From an uncultured Litoreibacter sp. (lineage in GTDB: Bacteria; Pseudomonadota; Alphaproteobacteria; Rhodobacterales; Rhodobacteraceae): a stretch of 64,000 bases of DNA. Position numbers and translations under genes: made by a program. The notes below the pieces were generated by a model that was not told where the DNA came from, did not search any database, and saw only the letters and a list, made by a program, of their open reading frames with translations. Shown piece by piece: positions 27,711-35,998 of the stretch (positions are counted from its first letter, which is position 1; every line of letters begins with the position of its first letter). The stretch is taken from assembly GCA_947494645.1 (NCBI GenBank), contig CANLVO010000001.1:1-64000 (forward strand), written 5' to 3'.

Positions 27711-28310
27711 TCAGGTTTTCTGGCCTAAGTTGCTGAGAATAAGGGAAATCATTCTCTCCAAATGTTCCGTGGGAACAGCCGAAATGCGCTTTTCCAGACC
27801 CAAAAGCACAATGCCGTGGATGGACGAGAACAGCCCGCGGGTCATCAGCATGGCATCCTCTGGCTCCAGTTCCGGGAAGTTGCGCATGAGGGGTTTTGCA
27901 ATCAGGCCCAGCAGTTGCTCCAGCTCTGTCATGTACCATTCGGGCACGTCCTGATCGGTGGACATTTCCAGATCAAACAAGGTGCGCCAAGCGTGTGTGT
28001 TGGTCATCGCAAAGTCGAGATAGGCGTGGCCCATCGTGATGAGCGTATCAACCGGCGCTGCATCGGGGGAGGCGTTGACGGCCTCGACCACATGGCTGCC
28101 CAGACGTTTGAAGGTCCGCCCGTTTACGGCCATGACCAGTTCGTTGAGATCGCCGAATACGTTGTAGATGGCGCCAACCGCGCAGCCGGCCTCTTTGGCT
28201 AGATCGCGCGCGCGTATCTCTTCTATGCCGCCGCTTCGGATTCGTTTTTCGCCCAGATCAATCAGCCTCCGCCGCAGCTCTGCGCGTTTCTTTTCAACCT
28301 TGCCTGCCAT
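27711..28310 (-). CDS. TetR-family repressor, likely of pspA-yiaAB and itself
   Basis: The 199-residue protein has an N-terminal TetR helix-turn-helix (IEEIRARDLAKEAGCAVGAI followed by YNVFGDLNELV) and a helical ligand-binding domain. It lies directly upstream of pspA on the same strand. The same palindrome, TGAAC-N3-GTTCA, occurs 16 bases before its start and three times before pspA, so it should repress both. The ligand is unknown; a lipid-like or membrane-active compound would fit the pspA link, but this is inference. Confidence 0.9.
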   Translation of the reverse strand: MAGKVEKKRAELRRRLIDLGEKRIRSGGIEEIRARDLAKEAGCAVGAIYNVFGDLNELVMAVNGRTFKRLGSHVVEAVNASPDAAPVDTLITMGHAYLDFAMTNTHAWRTLFDLEMSTDQDVPEWYMTELEQLLGLIAKPLMRNFPELEPEDAMLMTRGLFSSIHGIVLLGLEKRISAVPTEHLERMISLILSNLGQKT

Positions 28311-28325
28311 TCCGCACCATCTTCG

Positions 28326-28338
28326 TGAACTGCGTTCA
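28326..28338. promoter_or_regulatory. TGAAC-N3-GTTCA site upstream of tetR
   Basis: A fourth copy of the palindrome, with centre TGC, lies 16 bases before the start codon of the TetR gene. This fits autorepression. Confidence 0.8.
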
Positions 28339-28409
28339 GAATGGCATGATCGGCACCGAAAAGGAAAGGCTTGCGTTTGGGTCAGCGTCGCCGCAAAAAC
28401 AAGCGCAAT

Positions 28410-28486
28410 GGTCCCTTAGCTCAACTGGATAGAGCAACTGCCTTCTAAGCAGTAGGTTGCAGGTTCGAGTCCTGCAGGGATCGCCA
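28410..28486 (+). tRNA. tRNA-Arg (anticodon TCT)
   Basis: A complete cloverleaf of 77 bases including an encoded CCA. The acceptor stem pairs GGTCCCT with AGGGATC (one G-T pair). The anticodon stem ACTGC/GCAGT encloses the loop CTTCTAA, so the anticodon is TCT (28444-28446), which reads AGA and AGG. The T arm contains GGTTCGAGTCC. It stands alone between tetR and irr. Confidence 0.97.
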
Positions 28487-28543
28487 CGCACGCGACCTGA
28501 GACGCATGCTTTCGATCAAAGCTGAAGTGTAATGCCAGACGGT

Positions 28544-28960
28544 CTAGGTTTTCCGAAGCCGGATCACCACGTCCACCTTTGAGATTTCAGTGCCGTCAGG
28601 CGCGTCGGGAAGGCCCGCGATTTTCAATTCTTCTTTCGGGGCGTCGGTTAGCTCGCGGGTGTCTTCCCAGAAGAAATGGGGATGGTCGTCAACGCGTGTG
28701 TCGAAATAGGACTTGGTGCCGTCCACCATGACCTCGCGGATCAAACCGGCATCACAAAACGCACGCAACGTGTTGTAGACGGTGGCGAGCGACACGGTTT
28801 CCCCGGTGGTGGAGGTCGCGGCATGCAGGCTTTCGGCAGTGACATGGCGGTTTTCGCCGTCGCCGACAAGCAGCTCGGCCAGCGTCAGCCTCTGCCGGGT
28901 AGGGCGCAGATTGCCGGTGGCGAGCCATGCGCTGCCGCGCTTCATCGTTTTCGTCGTCAT
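28544..28960 (-). CDS. irr: Iron response regulator Irr (Fur family)
   Basis: This 138-residue Fur-family protein has the winged helix with RPTRQRLTLAELLVGDGENR and VSLATVYNTLRAFCDAGLIR, and the HPHFFWEDT histidine segment seen in Irr. Irr senses haem and represses or activates iron genes in alphaproteobacteria. Its place beside fabA is a familiar Rhodobacterales arrangement. It lacks the four-cysteine zinc site of classical Fur. It diverges from fabA; the 165-base gap between the two starts includes the palindrome TTCAATTGAA at 29016-29025. Confidence 0.9.
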   Translation of the reverse strand: MTTKTMKRGSAWLATGNLRPTRQRLTLAELLVGDGENRHVTAESLHAATSTTGETVSLATVYNTLRAFCDAGLIREVMVDGTKSYFDTRVDDHPHFFWEDTRELTDAPKEELKIAGLPDAPDGTEISKVDVVIRLRKT

Positions 28961-29125
28961 CTGGGTGCGTCCCTTACGTTCCTGACAAGCAATATATGGC
29001 GTTTACACCCTCAAATTCAATTGAAATCCCCATGACACACCGTCGCGGCGGCCTTGCACGCGCCTTTAGGCCAGTGCTAGAGCCGGAACGTACTGAAACA
29101 ACACTATCCGGGGCAGGGGCGCGCT

Positions 29126-29635
29126 ATGTCTGATTTTCCTACAAGTTTTGACAGGGACGACCTGCTGAAATGCGCACGCGGGGAGCTTTTCGGCCCCGGC
29201 AATGCGCAGTTGCCCGAGCCTCCTATGCTGATGATGGACCGGATTACCGACATCTCTGGCGACGGGGGTGCGCACGGGAAAGGCCATGTGCTGGCGGAAT
29301 TTGATATCACGCCCGAGCTGTGGTTCTTCGACTGCCATTTCCCGGGCAATCCGATCATGCCCGGCTGTCTTGGCCTTGACGGGCTCTGGCAGCTGACCGG
29401 CTTCAACCTGGGCTGGCGGGGCTGGCAGGGGCGCGGCTACGCCTTGGGTGTGGGTGAGGTGAAGCTTAAGGGCATGGTCCGCCCGGACCGCAAAATGCTG
29501 ACCTATAAGATTGATTTCACAAAAGCGATCCAGACCCGCCGTCTGACAATGGGTGTCGCTGACGGCATTGTGGAGGCCGATGGCGAGGTGATCTACGAGG
29601 TCAAAGACATGAAGGTCGCGCTCTCGGAAAGCTAG
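29126..29635 (+). CDS. fabA: 3-hydroxydecanoyl-ACP dehydratase/isomerase
   Basis: FabA (169 residues) dehydrates 3-hydroxydecanoyl-ACP and isomerises the product to the cis-3 form, which starts unsaturated fatty acid synthesis. The active-site segment [20 protein letters not shown] carries the catalytic histidine, and the following LGLDGLWQL helix has the catalytic aspartate. The length is normal for FabA. In most relatives that I know, fabB follows directly; here an acyltransferase gene on the other strand comes next and overlaps the stop by four bases (CTAG). Confidence 0.96.
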   Translation: MSDFPTSFDRDDLLKCARGELFGPGNAQLPEPPMLMMDRITDISGDGGAHGKGHVLAEFDITPELWFFDCHFPGNPIMPGCLGLDGLWQLTGFNLGWRGWQGRGYALGVGEVKLKGMVRPDRKMLTYKIDFTKAIQTRRLTMGVADGIVEADGEVIYEVKDMKVALSES

Positions 29636-30738
29636 GCGGCGGTTGTCTCCGTCGTCGCGCCAACTGAACGGCGCGGCGCTGTATCAGAGCTGCGCAACAA
29701 CGCGGTTTTGCGGAGCGACCAGATATAAAACGGCCGCTCAAAATATCGGTACAACAGCCCCGCCACAAGGCAGGTCACGACGACAAACCCGATGCCGGTC
29801 GTCACTGATTTCGTCAGGTCCGTTTCGCGGAACAGGCGCAAGATCGGGTTGTGCACGAGATATACCGCAAATGAGATATTTCCGAGCCAGACCAGATAGC
29901 GGCTGAGCCAATGGGTCTGGGCTTCGGCACAGGCGCCGACCAGAACGACCGCCGTAAAGACGAAAGGCACAACGAAACCGAGTGCAACATGACCGGGCAT
30001 GAACAGGATGATTGCGAAGAACGTGGCGATGGCCCCAAAGGTCACCAGAGGGGCAGGGCGCCAGTCGCGGCACTTAATGTAAAGCTCATAGGTCAGGATC
30101 CCTAGGATGAATGCGCCAAGGCAGCGCACCAGACCAAGGTTTACCACGCCTTTGAAATGCTGGCTGTTGGCGTCCAAATGCCCAACCACCTTGAAGACCA
30201 ACGCAAAACACAAAGCAGCCACCACCAGAAAGCCCGCACGTTTCAGCAGGTTTGTGGGGCGGATAAACAGCAGCACGGCGAACAAGGCCACATTCAGCCA
30301 GAACTCGATCGAGATGGTCCAGGCGGGCACGTTCAACGGCAGGCCATCGGGACCGAACCCGATATTGTGGATGAACAGAAGATGCAGCAGCAGCGCTTCT
30401 TTCTCCAGGCCCAGATCGAAGACCAGATAGAGCGCAATCGTGGCCATCAGGGTCACGAAATGCAGCGGGTAAAGCCTTAGAAAACGGCGCAGGGTGAAGT
30501 CCTTGAACGACAACTCCATCCTGTGGAAATAGCTATGGGTCAGGATAAACCCGCTTAACACCAAGAAGAAATCGACGGCGTAGATGAACGAGAAGTTCCA
30601 GACCGCTGACAGTTGCGAGGCCTGTGGGATGACACCCGCTACTGAGGTCACGCCGTCGACGACGAAATGCCCCAGAACCACGCTCAGCGCTGCAAAGCCC
30701 CGAAGCACGTCGAGGGAATAGAATCTGTTGCCATGCAT
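29632..30738 (-). CDS. Acyltransferase 3 (OafA/YrhL-type) membrane protein
   Basis: The 368-residue protein has about ten hydrophobic helices and starts with the family signature [20 protein letters not shown], with its conserved R and [12 protein letters not shown] is another usual motif. Members transfer acyl, often acetyl, groups to surface or lipid-linked sugars at the inner membrane. Acceptor unknown. It belongs to the block of four genes lying between fabA and fabB. Confidence 0.88.
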   Translation of the reverse strand: MHGNRFYSLDVLRGFAALSVVLGHFVVDGVTSVAGVIPQASQLSAVWNFSFIYAVDFFLVLSGFILTHSYFHRMELSFKDFTLRRFLRLYPLHFVTLMATIALYLVFDLGLEKEALLLHLLFIHNIGFGPDGLPLNVPAWTISIEFWLNVALFAVLLFIRPTNLLKRAGFLVVAALCFALVFKVVGHLDANSQHFKGVVNLGLVRCLGAFILGILTYELYIKCRDWRPAPLVTFGAIATFFAIILFMPGHVALGFVVPFVFTAVVLVGACAEAQTHWLSRYLVWLGNISFAVYLVHNPILRLFRETDLTKSVTTGIGFVVVTCLVAGLLYRYFERPFYIWSLRKTALLRSSDTAPRRSVGATTETTAA

Positions 30739-30910
30739 AGAGTGCCCGGTGCCTCGTCTTCGCGTTCTTCAGACCTTGCCGGCCCGTTTTCATCGTGTTG
30801 CGGGACCCATTGGCAGCCGCTTCGCACTGTCATAGCGGCAACCGGATAGGGCCTTCCAGAGGCAAAGCTGCACGCCGTCCCGGCCCGCGCGAAGGTGTAG
30901 TAAAAATGTA

Positions 30911-30924
30911 TAACCTAAAGGTTA
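30911..30924. promoter_or_regulatory. Perfect 14-base dyad TAACCT-AA-AGGTTA
   Basis: This dyad lies in the 199-base gap between the TetR gene and the acyltransferase gene, both on the minus strand. It is upstream of the acyltransferase start by about 170 bases. It could be an operator; no regulator can be assigned. Confidence 0.35.
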
Positions 30925-30937
30925 AGGCGTGGGGGTC

Positions 30938-31534
30938 TCAGTGGACCGCGCCCGGTCCCCGGAGCACATCCCGAAGCGCGCTCGCGGCGTTCTGAATGGT
31001 GGCCAGCGACCCGTTTGAGCGTACCAAAATGCGCAAACCGACATACTGCGTCAAAAGCATGCTCGCCATCTGTTGGCGGAGGTCTGGGTCACGTGTCTGA
31101 TACTGCGCTGATTGGCTGAGAGCGACGCCAAATGCGTCTTTCATTTTGCGCAGCTGCATATGCACGCGCTCGGAAATATCGGCATCCACGGCGGCTGGCC
31201 CGGCGGCGGCGGAACATAAAAGACAGCCGCGCTGATCCCCGTCGGCAACGACGCGGGTGACACCCTCGAATACCTTGTCGATACGGTCCAGCCCGTCCTC
31301 GTTTCCCGACATCAACAGGGCAACGGCAGGGGTCACGGCTTCAATCTCGTACCGCTCCAAAACCTTGAGAAAGAGGGATTTTTTGTCGGTGTACGCCTTG
31401 TAAAAGCTGCCCCGCGTCAGACCCATCCCGTCCAGAAGAAAGGGCAAGGACGCGGCGTCGTAGCCATGCTCCCAAAACACGTTCATCGCGCCCGTAAGCG
31501 CCTGGTCGGGGTCAAATTCTCTGGGGCGGGCCAT
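30938..31534 (-). CDS. TetR/AcrR-family regulator
   Basis: This 198-residue regulator starts MARPREFDPDQALTGAMNVF and continues with WEHGYDAASLPFLLDGMGLT and RGSFYKAYTDKKSLF, the standard TetR helix-turn-helix. The C-terminal half contains two adjacent cysteine positions (GCLLCSAAAG), a feature of AcuR/NemR-like members that sense electrophiles. It diverges from the DM13 gene; the 160-base gap contains ACCGGT at 31574-31579, a possible core of its operator. Confidence 0.9.
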   Translation of the reverse strand: MARPREFDPDQALTGAMNVFWEHGYDAASLPFLLDGMGLTRGSFYKAYTDKKSLFLKVLERYEIEAVTPAVALLMSGNEDGLDRIDKVFEGVTRVVADGDQRGCLLCSAAAGPAAVDADISERVHMQLRKMKDAFGVALSQSAQYQTRDPDLRQQMASMLLTQYVGLRILVRSNGSLATIQNAASALRDVLRGPGAVH

Positions 31535-31694
31535 GGGTCACTCCTAATTTCTCACTCAGAGTAATAATTATGGACCGGTAAGTCTACAATTCACAGAAAC
31601 GTGTTTTGTACTGATTGGTTCCTAACTGTAGCACGGGGCTAAGGCATCTCCAAAACTGCCCCCCTGAACCCTAAACCTGAAACGGAACAGAACG

Positions 31695-32105
31695 ATGAAA
31701 ACCTTCCTCTCTACAGCACTCGTAGCCGCCACTCTCGCCTTCACAGCACTGGCACCCACAACGGCCTCAGCGGGTGACACCTCGCTCACCGGCACTTTCA
31801 CCGGTGACAATGACCACATCACCACCGGTGGCGTCTCTGTCGTAAAAACAGCCAATGGCGGCGCCGTGGTCATCCTTGACACCAATTTCAGCCTCGATGG
31901 CGCACCTGATCCCAAAGTCGGCTTCGGCAAAGACGGCACCTATGTCCCCGCCAGCGATCTGGGCGTGCTGACCCAAAACACTGGGCTGCAGGTCTTTGTG
32001 GTGCCGGCGTCGGTCAACGTCGACGACTTCAACGAGGTCTACATCTGGTGCGAACAGTTCAGCGTGTCGCTGGGCAAGGCTGACCTCGCCAAAGCCACGC
32101 ACTAA
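31695..32105 (+). CDS. Secreted DM13-domain protein
   Basis: The 136-residue protein has a signal peptide (MKTFLSTALVAATLAFTALA, cleavage near TASA) and one DM13 domain. The typical features are GAPDPKVGF, the VFVVPASVNVDDFNEVYIWC segment with the conserved cysteine, and FSVSLGKADL. DM13 domains are thought to be redox-active or electron-transfer modules. The next gene encodes a small membrane protein 30 bases downstream, likely cotranscribed. Confidence 0.87.
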   Translation: MKTFLSTALVAATLAFTALAPTTASAGDTSLTGTFTGDNDHITTGGVSVVKTANGGAVVILDTNFSLDGAPDPKVGFGKDGTYVPASDLGVLTQNTGLQVFVVPASVNVDDFNEVYIWCEQFSVSLGKADLAKATH

Positions 32106-32135
32106 TCTCATCCCCCAACCAAAGGAGGCTCCCTC

Positions 32136-32504
32136 ATGGCGAGCATCATGAACAAAACCGTCCACGCCTATCTCGACTACCCTGTGGCATTGGGCCTGAT
32201 CGCAATGCCAACACTGCTTGGACTAGGTGCGACCAACCCGCTCGCCTTCTGGCTGTCCACGCTTACCGGGTTTGCAGCACTGGTCCTAACGATCTTCACC
32301 GACCATCAATTCGGCTTGGTGAAAATCCTGCCCTACAAGCTGCACCTGATCGTTGATTTCCTCGTCGGGCTGGTCTTTGTCGCAGCCCCGTTCGCGCTTG
32401 GCTTCGCCGAGTTGGACGCGGCCTACTACTGGGTGCTTGGCGCAACCGTCCTTGTGGTCGTGACCCTGGACCGCACAGAAGAAACGGCGTCGGGCGCAGC
32501 TTAA
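32136..32504 (+). CDS. SPW-repeat-like small membrane protein
   Basis: The 122-residue protein has four hydrophobic helices in two similar pairs: YPVALGLIAMPTLLGLGATN, FWLSTLTGFAALVLTIFT, LHLIVDFLVGLVFVAAPFAL and YYWVLGATVLVVVTLD. This pattern resembles SPW-repeat membrane proteins. An AAAGGAGG ribosome binding site precedes the ATG. Function unknown; it forms a pair with the DM13 gene. Confidence 0.72.
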   Translation: MASIMNKTVHAYLDYPVALGLIAMPTLLGLGATNPLAFWLSTLTGFAALVLTIFTDHQFGLVKILPYKLHLIVDFLVGLVFVAAPFALGFAELDAAYYWVLGATVLVVVTLDRTEETASGAA

Positions 32505-32524
32505 CCCGGCACCCACGAAAATTC

Positions 32525-32558
32525 GACGGGCCCGTGCCATCCTTGGCGCGGGCCCGTC
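32525..32558 (+). terminator. Probable terminator hairpin after the SPW-like gene
   Basis: GACGGGCCCG (32525-32534) and CGGGCCCGTC (32549-32558) form a perfect ten-base-pair stem with a 14-base loop, 20 bases after the stop codon. No T run follows, so its strength as a terminator is uncertain. It separates the inserted block from fabB. Confidence 0.55.
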
Positions 32559-32679
32559 TGCGTGAAGCCCCCTCACGTCCGACCGGCAAGGGGCCCATCC
32601 GGGCGCATTTCCCCTTTCGCCTTGCACAGTTCCAACCCCCTGTCCTACATGAGATAACGCTTGAAAGAGGAGTGTGCCC

Positions 32680-33909
32680 ATGCGCCGCGTCGTCGTCACA
32701 GGTTTGGGGATTGTCTCCCCCATCGGCAACTCAGCCGATGAGGTCACTGCCGCTTTGAAGGCCGGCACATCCGGTATCGAAGCGTCGGAGGCTATGGCCG
32801 AACACGGCTTCCGTAGCCAGATCGCAGGCACATTGAAGATCGACATCAAAGAACATGTCGACAAGCGCCGCCTGCGCTTCATGGGACCGGGTGCCGCCTA
32901 TGCGCATATCGCAATGGAGCAGGCGATTGCAGATGCTGGGCTTGAAGAAAACGACGTCGTCAACCCGCGCACTGGCCTGATTGCAGGCTCCGGCGGTCCG
33001 TCGACATCCGCCATGTTTGCAGCCCACCAATCCGTGCTGCAAACCGGGGCGACGAAACGCATCGGGCCGTTTGCCGTGCCGAAATGCATGGGCTCCACGA
33101 TTTCGGCCAATCTGGCCACGGCCTACCAGATCAAGGGTATCAATTACTCGATCACCTCGGCCTGCTCGACCTCCCTGCACTGTATCGGTGCGGCCTCTGA
33201 GCAGATCATGCTTGGCAAGCAGGACGTCATGTTCGCAGGCGGCGGAGAAGAGCTGGACTGGACGCTCTCTTGCCTCTTTGACGCGATGGGGGCGATGAGC
33301 AGCAAATACAACGACACGCCCACCAAAGCCTCCCGCGCGTTTGATGCAGACCGCGACGGGTTCGTCATCGCTGGCGGCGGCGGCATGGTGGTGCTGGAAG
33401 ATCTGGAACACGCCAAGGCGCGTGGCGCGAAAATCTATGCGGAGGTCACTGGTTTCGGGGCCACCTCCGATGGTGCCGACATGGTTGCCCCATCAGGTGA
33501 AGGCGGCGAGCGCGCGATGCGGCTGGCGCTTGGAACCATCCCCGAAGGGCGCACCGTCAGCTACATCAACGCGCATGGCACATCGACGCCTGTCGGCGAT
33601 GTCGGCGAGGTTGAGGCCGTCCGTCGGGTCTTTGGCCAAGGCAGCACACCGCCCATCAGCTCGACCAAATCGATGACCGGGCATTCCCAAGGGGCCACCG
33701 GTGCGCAAGAGGCCGTCTACTGCCTGCTGATGCTACAGGGCGACTTCATCGCGCCGTCGATCAATGTCGAAACGCTCGACCCCGCGCTGGAGCCGTCCGA
33801 GATCGCCACAACACTGGTGGAGAATGCGGGCCTCGACACGGTGATGACCAACTCCTTCGGGTTTGGCGGCACCAACGGCTCGATGCTGCTTTCCAAGTTT
33901 AAGGACTAG
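32680..33909 (+). CDS. fabB: 3-oxoacyl-ACP synthase I
   Basis: FabB (409 residues) elongates unsaturated acyl-ACP. The catalytic triad is visible: cysteine in [12 protein letters not shown] (about residue 163), histidine in [11 protein letters not shown] and histidine in [12 protein letters not shown]. The glycine-rich C-terminal [11 protein letters not shown] is also typical. I take the ATG at 32680, ten bases after AAAGAGG; an in-frame GTG precedes it. It forms an operon with fabI after a three-base gap. It has its own upstream region because an insertion separates it from fabA. Confidence 0.96.
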   Translation: MRRVVVTGLGIVSPIGNSADEVTAALKAGTSGIEASEAMAEHGFRSQIAGTLKIDIKEHVDKRRLRFMGPGAAYAHIAMEQAIADAGLEENDVVNPRTGLIAGSGGPSTSAMFAAHQSVLQTGATKRIGPFAVPKCMGSTISANLATAYQIKGINYSITSACSTSLHCIGAASEQIMLGKQDVMFAGGGEELDWTLSCLFDAMGAMSSKYNDTPTKASRAFDADRDGFVIAGGGGMVVLEDLEHAKARGAKIYAEVTGFGATSDGADMVAPSGEGGERAMRLALGTIPEGRTVSYINAHGTSTPVGDVGEVEAVRRVFGQGSTPPISSTKSMTGHSQGATGAQEAVYCLLMLQGDFIAPSINVETLDPALEPSEIATTLVENAGLDTVMTNSFGFGGTNGSMLLSKFKD

Positions 33910-33912
33910 AAC

Positions 33913-34713
33913 ATGGCCGAAATGACCACAGGCTCCATGACGGGCAAACGCGGCCTGATCATGGGTGTTGCCAATGAGCGCTCCATCGCATGGGGGATCG
34001 CCAAAGCGATGTCAGAGGCCGGCGCAGAGCTGGCCTTTTCCTATCAGGGCGAGGCCTTTGGCAAGCGGGTTCAACCACTGGCCGAAAGCCTCGGCTCCGA
34101 CATTCTGGTCGATGTGGATGTCACTGACGACGCCTCGCTTGATGCCTGTTTTCAAACCCTTGGGGACAAATGGGGCAGCCTCGACTTCGTGGTCCATGCC
34201 ATCGCGTTCTCCGACAAGAACGAGCTCACGGGCCGGTTCATCAACACCAGCCGCGAGAACTTCAAAACCTCGATGGTGATCAGTTGCTACTCCCTGATCG
34301 ACGTGGCCAAACGCGCGGCCCCCTTGATGGCAGAGGGTGGCACGCTGTTGACCCTCACCTACCAGGGCTCCAACCGCGTCACACCGTTCTACAACGTGAT
34401 GGGCGTCGCCAAGGCGGCGCTGGAATCCACGGTCCGCTATCTCGCCAACGACTTGGGCCCAGACGGCATCCGCGTGAACGCCATTTCACCTGGCCCCATG
34501 AAGACGCTGGCCGGCGCGGCCATCGGTGGGGCACGAAAGACCTTCCGCCAGACCGAGGCCAATGCACCCATGCGCGCCAATGCCACGCTGGATGCAGTTG
34601 GCGGTACGGCTGTTTATCTCGCATCAGATGCAGGCGCCTGCACAACGGGTGAGATCATCCGCGTCGATGGCGGCTACCACGTGCTGGGCATGCCGCAACC
34701 GGAAAACCTCTAA
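33913..34713 (+). CDS. fabI: Enoyl-ACP reductase (NADH)
   Basis: FabI completes each round of fatty acid elongation by reducing the trans-2-enoyl-ACP. The 266-residue short-chain dehydrogenase has the cofactor loop GVANERSIAWGIA and the catalytic Tyr-x6-Lys set (YNVMGVAK), with SPGPMKTLA after it. Triclosan-type inhibitors target this family. It is cotranscribed with fabB. A dispersed repeat and a long hairpin follow its stop. Confidence 0.96.
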   Translation: MAEMTTGSMTGKRGLIMGVANERSIAWGIAKAMSEAGAELAFSYQGEAFGKRVQPLAESLGSDILVDVDVTDDASLDACFQTLGDKWGSLDFVVHAIAFSDKNELTGRFINTSRENFKTSMVISCYSLIDVAKRAAPLMAEGGTLLTLTYQGSNRVTPFYNVMGVAKAALESTVRYLANDLGPDGIRVNAISPGPMKTLAGAAIGGARKTFRQTEANAPMRANATLDAVGGTAVYLASDAGACTTGEIIRVDGGYHVLGMPQPENL

Positions 34714-34715
34714 CC

Positions 34716-34746
34716 CTTCCCATGTTTGGAAATATCCCGGGGGAGG
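34716..34746. repeat. Dispersed repeat copy 1 (ATATTTC-AACATGGGAAG family)
   Basis: Three bases after the fabI stop begins a copy of a 22-base sequence found also at 43719-43740 and 57948-57969. It differs from the others only in three central bases. On the minus strand it reads GGATATTTC, three variable bases, then ACATGGGAAG, and is preceded by a CCTCC box. Confidence 0.75.
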
Positions 34747-34758
34747 AGCGTCAACAAC

Positions 34759-34812
34759 GGGGGGTCGTCATTGGTGCGCCATTGGTCCGAGCGACAATGA
34801 CGACGCCCCCCC
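34759..34812. terminator. Long inverted repeat between convergent genes
   Basis: GGGGGGTCGTCATTG (34759-34773) pairs with CAATGACGA (34795-34803) and the following C run, with a two-base bulge. It lies between the convergent fabI and VOC genes and could terminate both. A T tract is missing on the plus strand. Confidence 0.55.
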
Positions 34813-34840
34813 CACGTAGCGGCGCCGTCAGGCGGCGCAA

Positions 34841-35218
34841 TTAAGACGGCGTCATCAGCCCCAACCCTGCGCCGCTCGGATCACTGACAATCGCGATCCG
34901 CCCAACGCCTTCCACGTCCCAGGGCGCGCGGATTACCGTCCCGCCCATGGCCTCGGTCTCTTTCGCAGCGGCGTCGACGTCATCGACCGCCAAATAGGTC
35001 AGCCAGTGCGACGGCAGGTCCTTCATCTCTGGCATCGCGGCCAAATCGAAAATGCCCGCCACCATCTGCTCGCCAATCTTGGCAATATGGTAGTCGCCTT
35101 CTTCCATCGGCATCGTGTCATATTCCCAACCGCATACTTTGGCGTAATAGGCCTTCGCCTTTTCCACGTCATGGGTGTTGAGTTCTGTCCAATGGACGGT
35201 TCCGTGGGTCTCGCTCAT
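34841..35218 (-). CDS. VOC family protein
   Basis: The 125-residue product has a glyoxalase-like layout: HGTVHWTELNTHDVEKAKAY at the N terminus, AKIGEQMVAGIFDLAAMPEM and the second half SHWLTYLAVDDVDAAAKETE ending in VSDPSGAGLGLM. It resembles the CFP30/hydroxylase-type VOC proteins that bind metal. The substrate is unknown. A GGAGA-like ribosome binding site lies upstream of the ATG at 35218. Confidence 0.85.
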   Translation of the reverse strand: MSETHGTVHWTELNTHDVEKAKAYYAKVCGWEYDTMPMEEGDYHIAKIGEQMVAGIFDLAAMPEMKDLPSHWLTYLAVDDVDAAAKETEAMGGTVIRAPWDVEGVGRIAIVSDPSGAGLGLMTPS

Positions 35219-35311
35219 GGGTCTCTCCTTGTTGCTCTGCGCGACCATAACACAATTTGCGCATTTTCCTCGCAAGCCGCTTGTGCAAGTCTCGCCGCAG
35301 GAGGATTGACC

Positions 35312-35998
35312 ATGCCGATTACCACCTGTGTCTTTGATGCCTACGGGACGCTTTTTGACGTCGCCGCCGCCGCCCGCACCGCCGCGTCAGAGCCGGGGCG
35401 CGATGATCTGGCGCAATGCTGGCAAAAGCTGGCCAATGATTGGCGGCTCAAACAGCTGCAATACACCTGGCTGCGCGCGGTGGCCGATGCGCATGGTGAT
35501 TTCTGGGATGTGACCCAGGACGGGCTCGATTGGGCAATGGAAAATAACGGCCTCGACGACGCAGAGCTACGCGAACGCCTGCTGCAGCTTTACTGGGAAT
35601 TGCAGGCCTACCCGGAAGTGCCCGACATGCTGGGAACGCTCAAACAAGCTGGCCTCAACACCGCGATCTTGTCCAACGGCTCGCCCGCGATGCTTGACGG
35701 AGCGGTGCAATCAGCTGGTGTCGGCGAATTCCTCGATGATGTGCTCAGTGTCGAAAGCGTCGGCATCTTCAAACCGCATAAATCCGTCTACGACCTTGTG
35801 GGGAAACGCTTTAATTGCGCCAAGGGCGAGGTGCTCTTTGTCTCCTCCAACGGCTGGGACGCGGCAGCCTCTGCGGGCTACGGCTTTCAGACTGTCTGGG
35901 TCAACCGTGCCGGAGAGCCGATGGACCGCTTGCCCTGGACGCCAACAAACGTGCTCAAGGACCTCACCACCATCCCCGACCTGGCCGCAAGATTATGA
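35312..35998 (+). CDS. Haloacid dehalogenase type II family hydrolase
   Basis: This 228-residue HAD enzyme resembles L-2-haloacid dehalogenase: the nucleophile Asp9 in VFDAYGTLFD, SNGSP as the second motif, KPHKSVYDL with the lysine, and the final block FVSSNGWDAAASAGYGFQTV. These fit the dehalogenase subfamily rather than phosphatases. Real substrate in marine bacteria could be haloacetates. A GGAGG site precedes the ATG at 35312. It overlaps the next gene by four bases (ATGA). Confidence 0.9.
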   Translation: MPITTCVFDAYGTLFDVAAAARTAASEPGRDDLAQCWQKLANDWRLKQLQYTWLRAVADAHGDFWDVTQDGLDWAMENNGLDDAELRERLLQLYWELQAYPEVPDMLGTLKQAGLNTAILSNGSPAMLDGAVQSAGVGEFLDDVLSVESVGIFKPHKSVYDLVGKRFNCAKGEVLFVSSNGWDAAASAGYGFQTVWVNRAGEPMDRLPWTPTNVLKDLTTIPDLAARL

